Shown in pieces: positions 1 to 8,275 of a stretch of 64,000 nt of DNA. The notes under the pieces are model-generated. The model was given only the letters and a program-made list of their open reading frames with translations, made no database searches and was not told where the DNA came from. Every line of letters starts with the position of its first letter. Positions within the stretch are counted from its first letter, which is position 1. Made by a program: the position numbers and the translations under genes. Source of the DNA: Chryseobacterium luquanense (GTDB lineage: Bacteria > Bacteroidota > Bacteroidia > Flavobacteriales > Weeksellaceae); NCBI RefSeq assembly GCF_026460945.1, contig NZ_JAOVZV010000015.1:124001-188000 (forward strand), read 5' to 3'.

Positions 1-422
1 GTTGAATCTGAATTTATTGCAGAATCTGAATTTAAATTATAAATAAAAGCCGACCCAAAAATAAGAGCTAAAGACGCCGCTGCAGCATATCCCCAATTCA
101 ATTTGAAAATCGGTGCTTTTTTCTCAACTTTTATCTCATTCAAAACTCGTTCCTGAATTGTTTCAAACAAATTCTCAGGAATTTTATAAATGTTTTTACG
201 TTCTAATTCTTCTAGATTGAATTCTTTCACTTCGCCCAATACTCTATCCTGAACTGTTTGAAATAAGTTTTCAGGAGTTTTGTATATATTTTTGCGTTCT
301 AAGTTCTCCAGATCGAAATCTTTCACTCCGCTCAACACTTTTTCCTGAATATTTTCGAAAATATTCTCAGGAACTTTATAAATGTTTTTACGTTCTAAAT
401 TATCTAGATCAAAATTTTTCAT
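1..422 (-). CDS. Membrane protein with three N-terminal repeats, probable anti-sigma partner (3' end outside window)
   Basis: The gene starts at 422 and is still open at the window edge (about 140 codons visible). Residues 4-35, 36-67 and 68-99 are three near-identical 32-residue repeats with the pattern F-D-L-x-x-L-E-R-K-N-I-Y-K-x-P-E-N-x-F. A hydrophobic segment at about 110-130 (WGYAAAASLALIFGSAFIY) is a membrane helix, followed by an Asn/Ser-rich stretch. It lies 18 bp downstream of the ECF sigma gene on the same strand. An anti-sigma role is inferred from that pairing and from the short cytoplasmic segment plus single helix; no classical ZAS domain is visible. A single copy of the K-N-I-Y-K-x-P-E-x-F motif is, as I recall, common in flavobacterial sigma-linked membrane proteins. 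The triplication is unusual. Confidence 0.7.
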   Translation of the reverse strand, partial: MKNFDLDNLERKNIYKVPENIFENIQEKVLSGVKDFDLENLERKNIYKTPENLFQTVQDRVLGEVKEFNLEELERKNIYKIPENLFETIQERVLNEIKVEKKAPIFKLNWGYAAAASLALIFGSAFIYNLNSDSAINSDS

Positions 423-440
423 ACTTTGTTTTCTCAAAAA

Positions 441-992
441 TTATCTTTCGTAATTTTCTTTGATATATTCTTCTATTTTCTGTTTGGCATAATGATAATT
501 TGTTTTTAAAGTCCCAACAGACATATCTACAATTTTAGATATTTCTTCGTAAGGCAAATCATCATAGTATCGCATCATAAATACCAGTTTCTGCTTCTCG
601 GGAAGGCTTTGTATAGCTTTTTGCAAAAAAACTTGTATTTCTTCGGCATCGCTGTGCGTATTATCGGCAACCAGATTCTGCATATAATATTCAGGGTCTT
701 CATCTGTCTTCTGCATTCTTTTTAGCTTATTGATCTGCTGCAACGCTTCATTGGTCGCAATTCTGTAAAGCCAGGTATACAGCTGACTATCATTTTTGAA
801 TTGATGAAAATTCTGATATGCTTTTATAAATGTTTCCTGCAAAGTATCCTGCGCAAGGTCTGCATCTACAATAATACGTCTAATGTGCCAATATAATCTA
901 CTCTGATAAGCATCCATTAACACCCGAAGGCCTTTTTCAAGGGTTCGAGGATCTTGCATCAGCGCAATAATTTCTGCGTCTTTAATCTTCAT
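441..992 (-). CDS. ECF-type RNA polymerase sigma factor
   Basis: This 183-residue protein has the two-domain layout of extracytoplasmic-function sigma-70 factors. Region 2 is at about residues 25-95 (ADLAQDTLQETFIKAYQN, then TWLYRIATNEAL). Region 4 is at about 125-178 (LPEKQKLVFMMRYYDDLPYEEISKI, then a helix-turn-helix with GTLKTNYHYAKQKI). It should direct RNA polymerase to a small stress or envelope regulon. The start at 992 (MKIKDAEIIALM) is the only good one. A TATTTTTG -7 box lies upstream at 1018-1025. The gene precedes the repeat-containing membrane protein by 18 bp, the usual arrangement of an ECF sigma factor and its membrane-bound regulator. The regulon cannot be read from this window. 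Confidence 0.93.
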   Translation of the reverse strand: MKIKDAEIIALMQDPRTLEKGLRVLMDAYQSRLYWHIRRIIVDADLAQDTLQETFIKAYQNFHQFKNDSQLYTWLYRIATNEALQQINKLKRMQKTDEDPEYYMQNLVADNTHSDAEEIQVFLQKAIQSLPEKQKLVFMMRYYDDLPYEEISKIVDMSVGTLKTNYHYAKQKIEEYIKENYER

Positions 993-1017
993 AAGATGCT
1001 TTCATTGTTTTGGATTA

Positions 1018-1025
1018 CAAAAATA
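1018..1025 (-). promoter_or_regulatory. Predicted -7 element for the ECF sigma gene
   Basis: On the minus strand this reads TATTTTTG, a full match to the Bacteroidota -7 consensus TAnnTTTG. It is about 25 bp before the start codon. A TTG lies 22 bp further upstream as a possible -33. Inferred from sequence only. Confidence 0.4.
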
Positions 1026-1131
1026 TCTAAAAGTTAAATTACTTATTCAATTTTTGTGCTATAATTTAGATTCTTATCATTAAAAGTCAAAAACATCCTT
1101 TATCCACCTTCCATCACCCAACCAGAATATT

Positions 1132-1139
1132 TATCTTTG
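1132..1139 (+). promoter_or_regulatory. Predicted -7 element for the DUF2520 operon
   Basis: TATCTTTG matches TAnnTTTG exactly. It ends only 4 bp before the ATG at 1144, which would make the mRNA nearly leaderless. No convincing -33 TTTG is visible at the right distance, so the promoter could instead belong to a start further in, or need an activator. Confidence 0.4.
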
Positions 1140-1143
1140 TTAG

Positions 1144-1896
1144 ATGCAAACAATCATTATAGGTTCCGGAAATGTAGCTTATCATTTAGCAAAAGCCTTC
1201 GTTCAGAATGGGATTCCTTTAAATCAAATATTTGGCAGGAACGAAACTGAACTTCAGAAAATTTCTTCAGAATTAAATATTCCTTACTCAACAGAAAGAT
1301 TGGAAGATGCAGATTTATACATTATTTGTGTAAGCGATAATTCTGTGGAAAATGTTTCTAAAATTATTTCTAAAAAAAATTGTTTGGTTGCTCATACTTC
1401 AGGTTCTCTTCCAAAAGAAATATTGATAGGAGAGTACAGAAAATCAAGCTTTTATCCTCTGCAAACTTTTTCAAAATCAAAAGAATTAGATTATAAAAAA
1501 ATTCCTTTCTTTATTGAAACTGAAAATTCTGAAGATCAGAAAATTTTAACTGAACTGGCTTCTAAAATTTCAGAAAATGTGATGGAAAGCAGTCATGAAA
1601 AGAGAAAATATATTCATTTGACCGCAGTTTTTGCCTGCAACTTTGTGAATCACCTTTTTACAAGAGCCAAAGAAATTTCAGATGCACAGGAAATTCCGTT
1701 TGATTATTTTTTACCCCTGATTGATGAAACGGTACAGAAAATTCATGAGATTGAACCAAAATCTGCGCAAACCGGACCGGCTGTAAGAAATGATAAAAGA
1801 GTTTTAGAATTACACGAAGAATTATTACAGGATGAAAGTCTTGAAATTTATAAAACCATGAATCATTCTATCAAAAAAATGTATCAATTGCCATAA
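1144..1896 (+). CDS. DUF2520 Rossmann-like oxidoreductase-family protein
   Basis: The 250-residue protein begins with a Rossmann nucleotide-binding strand and loop (IIIGSGNVAYHLAKAF, residues 4-19), as in F420/NADP-dependent oxidoreductases and pyrroline-5-carboxylate reductase relatives. The C-terminal half is helical and contains HLTAVFACNFVNHL and TGPAVRNDK, typical of the DUF2520 domain. The substrate is unknown. It heads a plus-strand run with SIMPL, KdsC and Maf genes. Grouping with KdsC and Maf may reflect cotranscription rather than shared chemistry. Confidence 0.88.
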   Translation: MQTIIIGSGNVAYHLAKAFVQNGIPLNQIFGRNETELQKISSELNIPYSTERLEDADLYIICVSDNSVENVSKIISKKNCLVAHTSGSLPKEILIGEYRKSSFYPLQTFSKSKELDYKKIPFFIETENSEDQKILTELASKISENVMESSHEKRKYIHLTAVFACNFVNHLFTRAKEISDAQEIPFDYFLPLIDETVQKIHEIEPKSAQTGPAVRNDKRVLELHEELLQDESLEIYKTMNHSIKKMYQLP

Positions 1897-1924
1897 AGTT
1901 TTAACTTTGAGGAAAACCAAAAAA

Positions 1925-2680
1925 ATGAATACAAATATTATTCGTTCCCTCATCATCGGAGCAGCCATCGTTACCACAGCTTTTGTATTAGGTTCAAGTT
2001 TTAAAAACAGAAACTTAAAACAAGATACAATATCTGTTACAGGTCTTGGATCTAAAGATTTTATTTCAGACGAAATAAGTTGGGGCGGAAGTTTCGACGC
2101 CAGTGCAATGGATGCAAAAGAAGCTTACAATTTGATTTCGCAAGATAAGGAAAAAGTAAAGGCATTTTTCTACAGCAAAGGTTTCAAAGCTGGTGAATTT
2201 GCTTTTGGTGGAGTTAATTTTTCTAGATCTTATCGTACCGTTACAACAAAAGAATCTGACGGATCAGAAAAATCTGAAGATATTTTTGATGGTTATAAAG
2301 CAACACAAAGTGTGTTTTTCAGGTCTAAAAAAAATCCAGCTTTGATGAAAAAAATTGAAAGCGTGATTGATAAAACTGCCGAGCTTATCAACAGCGGAGT
2401 TCAGTTTGAGCCATCTTCGGCACAATATACTTATTCTGACCTTTCATCATTGAAGCATAGTTTAATAGAAGCAGGTTCTAAAGATGCCAAAGAAAGAGCT
2501 GAAAAAATTGTGAAAAGTGCAGATGGAGATTTAGGGAAATTAAAAGACGCTTCGATGGGAGTTTTTCAGATTACAGCAAAAGGCTCTACCGATGAAGACA
2601 GTTATGGAGGAAATTTTGATACTTCAAGCAAAGAAAAATCTGCGAGAATTACGGTAAGACTTACGTATAATCTTGATTAA
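1925..2680 (+). CDS. SIMPL (DUF541) domain protein, membrane-anchored periplasmic
   Basis: The preferred ATG is at 1925 (MNTNIIRSLIIGAAIV), giving 251 residues. A longer reading from a TTG at 1907 adds six basic residues and lacks support. Residues 5-24 form an uncleaved signal or anchor helix. The rest is a SIMPL/DUF541 domain: an opening I-S-V-T-G-L-G-S strand, a central FFRSKKNPALMKKIESVI helix, the DAKERAEKIVKSA helix and a final ITVRLTYNLD strand. The family forms periplasmic or outer-membrane-associated oligomers, and its function in Bacteroidota is not settled. It follows the DUF2520 gene by about 30 bp and is probably cotranscribed. Confidence 0.85.
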   Translation: MNTNIIRSLIIGAAIVTTAFVLGSSFKNRNLKQDTISVTGLGSKDFISDEISWGGSFDASAMDAKEAYNLISQDKEKVKAFFYSKGFKAGEFAFGGVNFSRSYRTVTTKESDGSEKSEDIFDGYKATQSVFFRSKKNPALMKKIESVIDKTAELINSGVQFEPSSAQYTYSDLSSLKHSLIEAGSKDAKERAEKIVKSADGDLGKLKDASMGVFQITAKGSTDEDSYGGNFDTSSKEKSARITVRLTYNLD

Positions 2681-2708
2681 AATAATTTATTAATAAAACA
2701 AAACAAGC

Positions 2709-2772
2709 GATTAATGAATGCGATTGATTTGAATCTTATCATTAATCAATTATCATTAATCAATCATTAATT
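2709..2772 (+). repeat. Leader with overlapping inverted and direct repeats upstream of kdsC
   Basis: GATTAATGA (2709-2717) is the exact reverse complement of TCATTAATC at 2739-2747 and again at 2753-2761; a third partial copy follows at about 2764. One left arm can therefore pair with alternative right arms just before the kdsC start at 2776. It may be simple repeat drift; no regulator is known for it. Confidence 0.4.
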
Positions 2773-2775
2773 AAA

Positions 2776-3294
2776 ATGAGTTATAAAGAGAAATTAAAAG
2801 ATATAAAAGCATTTGTATTTGATGTAGATGGTGTTTTTACAGACGGAAGCGTTTATTTAATGCCCGGCGGAAATATGAGCCGAGTGATGAATGTTTTAGA
2901 TGGATATGCCGTTGTGAAAGCTTTAAAAAATGATTATTTAATCGGAGTTATTACCGGTGGAAATGATGAAATGGTAAGACATCGTATCAGCTATCTCGGA
3001 ATTCAGGATTATTATGCAAAATCTCATGATAAAATGGTGGATTATGAAGATTTCAAATCTAAATATAATCTTAAGAATGAAGAAATTCTGACAATGGGAG
3101 ATGATATTCCTGATTTTCACATGATGCAGAATTCAGCGCTTGCAACTTGTCCGGAAAATGCAGTTCCGGAAATCAAAAGCATTGCAGATTATATTTCACA
3201 AATCAAAGGTGGAAGTGGAGCAGTACGCGATGTCATAGAACAGGTAATGAAAGTGCAGGGAAAATGGCATGATGATAATACGCAATCCGTTTAA
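2776..3294 (+). CDS. kdsC: KdsC-family phosphatase (Kdo 8-phosphate phosphatase)
   Basis: A 172-residue HAD-superfamily phosphatase of the small, cap-less KdsC/YrbI type. Motif I is FDVDGVFTDGS (residues 15-25) with the nucleophile and acid aspartates; motif II is the VITGG segment; motif IV is MGDDIPD with the Mg-binding aspartates. The length matches the family, which acts as a tetramer. The expected reaction is removal of phosphate from 3-deoxy-D-manno-octulosonate 8-phosphate, giving Kdo for the lipid A inner core. The stop is 5 bp before maf, so the two are cotranscribed. Confidence 0.9.
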   Translation: MSYKEKLKDIKAFVFDVDGVFTDGSVYLMPGGNMSRVMNVLDGYAVVKALKNDYLIGVITGGNDEMVRHRISYLGIQDYYAKSHDKMVDYEDFKSKYNLKNEEILTMGDDIPDFHMMQNSALATCPENAVPEIKSIADYISQIKGGSGAVRDVIEQVMKVQGKWHDDNTQSV

Positions 3295-3299
3295 AATTT

Positions 3300-3857
3300 A
3301 TGATGAAAATACTTTTAGCATCGCAATCTCCGAGAAGAAAAGAATTGCTTTCGAGTTTAGGTTTTGAATTTGAAGTAGTGAAAATCGACTGCGAAGAAAT
3401 TTTACCTGAAAATATAAAAATAGGAGAGGCCGCAGCTTATTTATCTGAATTAAAAGCAAATGCATTCCAAAATCTACAAGAAGGGCAGACTTTGTTAACA
3501 GCAGATACCGTTGTTGCCAACGAAAATCAATTTCTCGGAAAACCAAAAGATAAAATTGAAGCTAAAAAAATGCTTCAGTCATTATCCGGAAAAACGCATC
3601 AGGTTTATACAGGAATTACCATTAAAACTTTAGATAAAACCATTACAGAAACCGATGTTGCCGATGTAGAATTTGATGAAATTTCTGAAGAAGAAATCGA
3701 TTTTTACATTAAAAATTACAAACCTTTCGATAAAGCGGGAAGCTACGGAATCCAGGAATGGCTCGGAATGTCGAAAATTAAAAAAATCAACGGAAGCTTT
3801 TATACTATTATGGGACTTCCAACACATTTGGTTTATAAAATTTTGAAGGAATTATAA
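3300..3857 (+). CDS. maf: Maf-family nucleoside triphosphate pyrophosphatase
   Basis: The 185-residue protein shows the Maf signature near its N-terminus (LLASQSPRRKELLSSLGFEF), the catalytic TADTVV segment around residue 68 and the GKPKDKIEAKKML and SGKTHQVYTGI motifs. Maf proteins hydrolyse dTTP, UTP or modified pyrimidine nucleotides to monophosphates, as house-cleaning enzymes with effects on cell division. Two ATGs in tandem (3300 and 3303) make the exact start uncertain by one residue. It is the last gene of the DUF2520-SIMPL-KdsC-Maf run. Confidence 0.93.
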   Translation: MMKILLASQSPRRKELLSSLGFEFEVVKIDCEEILPENIKIGEAAAYLSELKANAFQNLQEGQTLLTADTVVANENQFLGKPKDKIEAKKMLQSLSGKTHQVYTGITIKTLDKTITETDVADVEFDEISEEEIDFYIKNYKPFDKAGSYGIQEWLGMSKIKKINGSFYTIMGLPTHLVYKILKEL

Positions 3858-3943
3858 TAATTTTCAAAATAAAATTTTATTATTTTTACAAAATCATCAA
3901 ACTGCTGATAATAAAAAGTAAATTAGCGAGTTATATTGAAATA

Positions 3944-6526
3944 ATGAAAAAGAAAATAGTTTTCCTTTTAGCGGCGATTGTTGTTGTTTCCTGTAGCACG
4001 AGAGTGAAAAAACCGGAAGCAAGATCAAAGTTTTTAAAAGGGTTTTCAACATATTACAACACACTTTTTAATGCTAAAGATGCGTTGAACAGTGAGTTTA
4101 CCGAAAGAGACAAAGCTCATAAAGATAATTTTTATGCGCCTTATATTCCTATTTTGACTTATGAAGAGCAACCTTTAGGAAGCGACTTAGGTCAGTCTTC
4201 AGCTTTTGCCGAAAATTCTATGAAAATGGCAGAAGTAAACAGACCACAAAATGGAAAAAACGGTCCTGGAATGCCATCAAATGGTCCCGGAATGCCTGGA
4301 ATGCCCGGTAATAATATGCCTCAAGATCCCAATAATCCTGAAGGAAATAAAGGTGCAACTACTTTAGAAATTGCCGAAGCAAAAGCTTTAAAAGCAATTA
4401 ACAAATATTCTGTTATCAGAAAAGGAGAGGAAAAGAATAAAACGGTTTTTGATGCATATATTATTTTAGCGCAATCAAGAATTTATCAGGGAAAATCAGT
4501 GAAAGCGTTAGATGCTTTAAACTATGTTTTCACACATATGAAAGAAGACAAAAGGCTTCCTTTAGCTCGTGTTTACGAAGGTTTAGCTTATTCTCAACTT
4601 AAAAACTACCATAAATCTGATGAAATTTTTGATAAGCTTAAAAATGAAAAAATCAGTAAAGATCACGAGAAGCTTCTGAGTATTTATTACGCCGAATCTC
4701 TTTTGGATGCTGGTAAAAAAGAATCTGCTATAAAGGAATTAGACCGCGCTTTTGAATTAAATGGTAACCGAAAATTAAAAAGTAGGATTGCCTTTTTGAG
4801 AGGTCAGGTTTTACAGGAAACCGGGAAATGTGATTTGGCTAGAGAAAGCTTTGCAGCTGCCTACAAATATGCAAACGATTTTGAATTTGAAGTTAAATCT
4901 CAAATCGAAATTGCCAAAACTTTCAACGGAAAAGGAAATTATGAAGGAGCGAAAGATTATCTTGAAAAAATAAGTAAAAAAGGAACTTATGGATCTAGAA
5001 AAAATGAGTTTTACTATGCTTTAGGTTTGATGGCAAACAAAGCAGGAAAGAAAAAAGAGGCTCAGGATTTTTTCAAAAAATCTCTTCTTGAGAAGGTTTC
5101 AGATGCACAAGTGAGAGGTTTGGCTTATTATGAGATTGGTAAAGATTATTTAGATAGAAACGATTACATCGGAGCAGGAGCATATTATGATTCAGCATTG
5201 GTTGCAATGACGTATGAACCTTCAAGAATATTATTGCAGGATCAATCTAACTACATTAAAAAGATTTCTAAAAACTATTATTTAATCAAGAAAAATGACA
5301 GTATTCTTTCTTTGGCAAGAATGTCTGATGCTCAGAAAACTGATTATTTTGCAAAGTATATTGAGAAATTAAAGATTAGAGAAGAGAAAGAAGAATTGGA
5401 AAGAAGACGTGAAGAAAGAAACAAAGGTTTCGATAATGGAGATTACAATGCCAATTCACTGTTTGCTAACAGCGGAAATTCTTTTGAAGATTTCGGAGTT
5501 GCTACGAAAGGTTTCTATTTCGGTAATACAGGAACGGTAAGTAAAGGTACATCAACTTTTAAACAGCTTTGGGGAGATCGTGCTTTGGTTGATAACTGGC
5601 GTTATTCCAAAAAAATGGCAACGATAGAAGACATGAAGAACGAAGCTTTAGGAATAACTTCAGCACCGAATCCGAGACGTTTTGAACCATCATATTACAT
5701 AGAACAAATTCCGGCAGATTTAGGAAAATTATCTCAGTTGAAAAAAGACAGGGATACCGCTTCTTTAGGACTTGGAATTATGTATCAGAATTATTTTACC
5801 AATACATCTTTAGCAACAAAAACGCTTTATGATTTGGTAGATGTAAAACCTGAAGAAAAAGTAATGTTGCAGGCTTTATATGAAATTTTTGCGATGAATT
5901 ATGAGAAAAATCCTCAGATTGCAGACAGAGCAAAACAGATTTTATTGACCGATTATCCTTACACATCGTATGCAGAATTTGTAAGAAATCCTAAGAACAA
6001 CACTTTTGTAAAGTCTTCGGAAGAAGTTGAAAACGAATATAAAATGGCTTATGCTCTTTATGAGTCTGAAAAATTCACAGAAAGTCAGGGAAGAATTGAG
6101 CAGATTATTTTGAAATATCCTAAAGATGCATTAATTCCTAAACTCAATTTATTGAATGCTATTAATGCCGGAAAAACAAGCGGAAAAGAAGTAATGATTT
6201 TGCAGCTTGAACAAATCGTTCTGAATTATGCTAAAACTCCGGAAGGAATTAAAGCTAAAGAAATGCTGAATTATTTGAAAAGCGACTTAGCGTTCCAGCC
6301 AACAGATAATAAAGGAAATTCTGTGCCTAATAATCCTTTTAACGGACCTGGACAACCAAGTATGCCTCAAACTGATCAAAATAATATTGCTCCGGGTAAT
6401 AATAAAGTGAACAATAATAGTCAGATGATGAATAATACTCCGCAAAACAATAATATCCAAAAAAAGCAGTTGAATCAAATGCAAAAGCTACAGTCTCCTG
6501 AAGAAGTGAAGGCGAGTGGTAAATAA
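3944..6526 (+). CDS. porW: Type IX secretion system periplasmic lipoprotein PorW/SprE
   Basis: This 860-residue protein has a lipoprotein signal peptide (MKKKIVFLLAAIVVVSCS, lipid-carrying Cys about residue 17). The segment KGFSTYYNTLFNAKDAL just after it is the family hallmark of PorW/SprE. A Pro/Gly/Met-rich linker (about 105-135) is followed by many TPR-like helical repeats (about 150-450 and 600-760). The C-terminus is a low-complexity Asn/Gln/Pro tail from about 785. SprE is needed for secretion and gliding in Flavobacterium; PorW is the Porphyromonas counterpart. Length is close to F. johnsoniae SprE. Two secreted proteins with T9SS sorting domains occur elsewhere in this window, so the system is in use. 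Transcription ends at a strong bidirectional terminator shared with tsaB. Confidence 0.85.
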   Translation: MKKKIVFLLAAIVVVSCSTRVKKPEARSKFLKGFSTYYNTLFNAKDALNSEFTERDKAHKDNFYAPYIPILTYEEQPLGSDLGQSSAFAENSMKMAEVNRPQNGKNGPGMPSNGPGMPGMPGNNMPQDPNNPEGNKGATTLEIAEAKALKAINKYSVIRKGEEKNKTVFDAYIILAQSRIYQGKSVKALDALNYVFTHMKEDKRLPLARVYEGLAYSQLKNYHKSDEIFDKLKNEKISKDHEKLLSIYYAESLLDAGKKESAIKELDRAFELNGNRKLKSRIAFLRGQVLQETGKCDLARESFAAAYKYANDFEFEVKSQIEIAKTFNGKGNYEGAKDYLEKISKKGTYGSRKNEFYYALGLMANKAGKKKEAQDFFKKSLLEKVSDAQVRGLAYYEIGKDYLDRNDYIGAGAYYDSALVAMTYEPSRILLQDQSNYIKKISKNYYLIKKNDSILSLARMSDAQKTDYFAKYIEKLKIREEKEELERRREERNKGFDNGDYNANSLFANSGNSFEDFGVATKGFYFGNTGTVSKGTSTFKQLWGDRALVDNWRYSKKMATIEDMKNEALGITSAPNPRRFEPSYYIEQIPADLGKLSQLKKDRDTASLGLGIMYQNYFTNTSLATKTLYDLVDVKPEEKVMLQALYEIFAMNYEKNPQIADRAKQILLTDYPYTSYAEFVRNPKNNTFVKSSEEVENEYKMAYALYESEKFTESQGRIEQIILKYPKDALIPKLNLLNAINAGKTSGKEVMILQLEQIVLNYAKTPEGIKAKEMLNYLKSDLAFQPTDNKGNSVPNNPFNGPGQPSMPQTDQNNIAPGNNKVNNNSQMMNNTPQNNNIQKKQLNQMQKLQSPEEVKASGK

Positions 6527-6557
6527 AAAAAAGCGAAGATTATTCTTCGCTTTTTTG
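6527..6557. terminator. Bidirectional terminator between porW and tsaB
   Basis: A-rich left arm AAAAAGCGAAGA, loop TTAT, right arm TCTTCGCTTTTTT. The A and T tracts serve both converging genes. The hairpin overlaps the tsaB stop codon. Confidence 0.9.
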
Positions 6558-7223
6558 TTTCTTTTTTACTCCATGAAAATCTTTCAAATAAAAAGGCTCG
6601 AAGTAAGCAATATCTTCAAAGTCTTCATTCTTTATTTTTTCCAAAGTTTTCTTTAATAAATATTGTGCAGAAGGGTAGATGTCATTATTAAATTCTGCAT
6701 TAGCAAGCTGTACAATTTCTTTTGTCTTGGAAGCTCCGTCACCCACAAAAAGTACTTTTTTGTCTTTAAATTCCTGAAAAGAATTTTCATCTAAAACTTT
6801 TGCTTCGGTCGGATAAAGTTCTTTCCCCGAAATTCCGTCATAAACGGCAGTATAAACCTCCATTCTTCTTGCATCGACCAATGTAATTATAAGATCATAG
6901 TTTTGATCTAAAAATGGCTCAATCATACTTTCCATAGAATTTACGCCAATTAAAGGAATTTTTAAGCCATAACAAAACCCTTTTGCTGAAGCAGCTCCAA
7001 TTCTTAAACCCGTATACGAACCAGGACCTTTGCCCAAAGAAACGGCTTCAATATCCTTTATCGAAAGTTCTGCGCCTTCCAAAGCCCACTCAACAAAGGT
7101 GTGAAGACTTTCAGATTGTTTATAATTTTCTGAAACTTCTTCGCAAACACATAAGAGTTTTTCGCCATCAGAAATCGCAACTGAGCAGTTTTTCGAGGAA
7201 GTTTCGAGATATAATATTTTCAT
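6540..7223 (-). CDS. tsaB: tRNA threonylcarbamoyladenosine biosynthesis protein TsaB
   Basis: A 227-residue ASKHA-fold protein. The N-terminus MKILYLETSSKNCSVAI is the first phosphate loop of the fold. The central KGPGSYTGLRIGAASAKGF (about residues 66-84) is the TsaB signature. It partners TsaD and TsaE in making t6A37 on ANN-decoding tRNAs and has no catalytic activity of its own. Length is normal. It is last on a long minus-strand run and its stop lies in the shared terminator with porW. Confidence 0.95.
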   Translation of the reverse strand: MKILYLETSSKNCSVAISDGEKLLCVCEEVSENYKQSESLHTFVEWALEGAELSIKDIEAVSLGKGPGSYTGLRIGAASAKGFCYGLKIPLIGVNSMESMIEPFLDQNYDLIITLVDARRMEVYTAVYDGISGKELYPTEAKVLDENSFQEFKDKKVLFVGDGASKTKEIVQLANAEFNNDIYPSAQYLLKKTLEKIKNEDFEDIAYFEPFYLKDFHGVKKKQKSEE

Positions 7224-7242
7224 TTTTTTAATTTCTAAGTTT

Positions 7243-8253
7243 TTATAACTTATCTTTTTTACCTATTTTTTTTATTTCCTTATCAAAATCAGAAATTATT
7301 TTCTGAGTTTTATTAAAAGTTTCATATTCAGAAACTACTTTTTTATCAGCTACAATTTTTGCAATTTTTCCTTTTCCATCTAAGATTTTATACTCATTAA
7401 AATCTAAAAATCTGTTAACACTTTTTGCCAAAGATTCCATTGTAAAGGTATTTTCTCTCTCAATTAAACCTTCGATATAATCAAAATAACCTGTAACAGT
7501 TCGTTCTAATTGTTGGATTTCTTTCTCAGATAAATAGTTTTTGGCAACAATCACATCAGATCTTAAAATTCTTCCGTCTGGTGAATGCTTCCAATTCGTT
7601 AAAACCATATTCTCCTCTTTACTGTCAGCTTTCTGATAGATAATTTCTGCAGCAGTTTTACCCGTTATGGCGAAGTGAAATTTATTTTGAACTATTGCAT
7701 AAAAATTCTTTGTGATGTCTGAATTCCTATCATAATCGATACTGCATTCAGCAAAAATATCGGTGATTTGTTGGTAAACTCTTCTTTCACTTGCCCGAAT
7801 TGAGCGAATTCTCTGAAGAAGTTCTTTAAAATAATCTTTACCAAATACATTCTGACCTTGCTTTAATCTTTCATCATCGATCACAAAACCTTTAATGATA
7901 AACTCTTTTAATGTTTGTGTTGCCCAAATTCTGAATTGCGTTGCTTTTGATGAATTTACGCGGTAACCAACTGAAATTATTGCATCGAGATTGTAGTATT
8001 CAAGGTTTCTGGTAACATTTCTTTCTCCTTCAATTTGAACTGTTCGGAATTCCCGAACAGTTGCATCTCTCTTTAATTCTTCTGTGTTGAAAATATTGGT
8101 GAGGTGTTCACTTACGGTCGATTTAGCAACATCGAATAAAGTCGCCATTGCCTTTTGGGTGAGCCAAAGTGTTTCGTTTTGTAAAAAAACATCAACCCTA
8201 ACTTTTTCATTAGGTGTGTTATAAATTAAAAATTTCTGAATCTCTTCGTTCAT
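7243..8253 (-). CDS. RhuM-family protein (virulence RhuM)
   Basis: The 336-residue protein matches the RhuM family. Its N-terminus contains a DNA-binding-like helix-turn-helix (LWLTQKAMATLFDVAKSTVSEHL) followed by the typical NTEELKRDATVREFRTVQ, EYYNLDAIISVGYRVNS and FRIWATQTLKEFIIKGF blocks (residues about 30-125). The C-terminal half is related to Fic/Doc-like helical segments (TGKTAAEII, FLDFNEYKIL). The biochemical role is unknown; homologues are scattered in pathogenicity islands and restriction loci. Here it stands alone between tsaB and an NTF2-like gene, with no toxin or methylase neighbour, so it is best seen as a sporadic accessory gene. Confidence 0.85.
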   Translation of the reverse strand: MNEEIQKFLIYNTPNEKVRVDVFLQNETLWLTQKAMATLFDVAKSTVSEHLTNIFNTEELKRDATVREFRTVQIEGERNVTRNLEYYNLDAIISVGYRVNSSKATQFRIWATQTLKEFIIKGFVIDDERLKQGQNVFGKDYFKELLQRIRSIRASERRVYQQITDIFAECSIDYDRNSDITKNFYAIVQNKFHFAITGKTAAEIIYQKADSKEENMVLTNWKHSPDGRILRSDVIVAKNYLSEKEIQQLERTVTGYFDYIEGLIERENTFTMESLAKSVNRFLDFNEYKILDGKGKIAKIVADKKVVSEYETFNKTQKIISDFDKEIKKIGKKDKL

Positions 8254-8275
8254 TGTGTTGATATTCTATGCAAAT

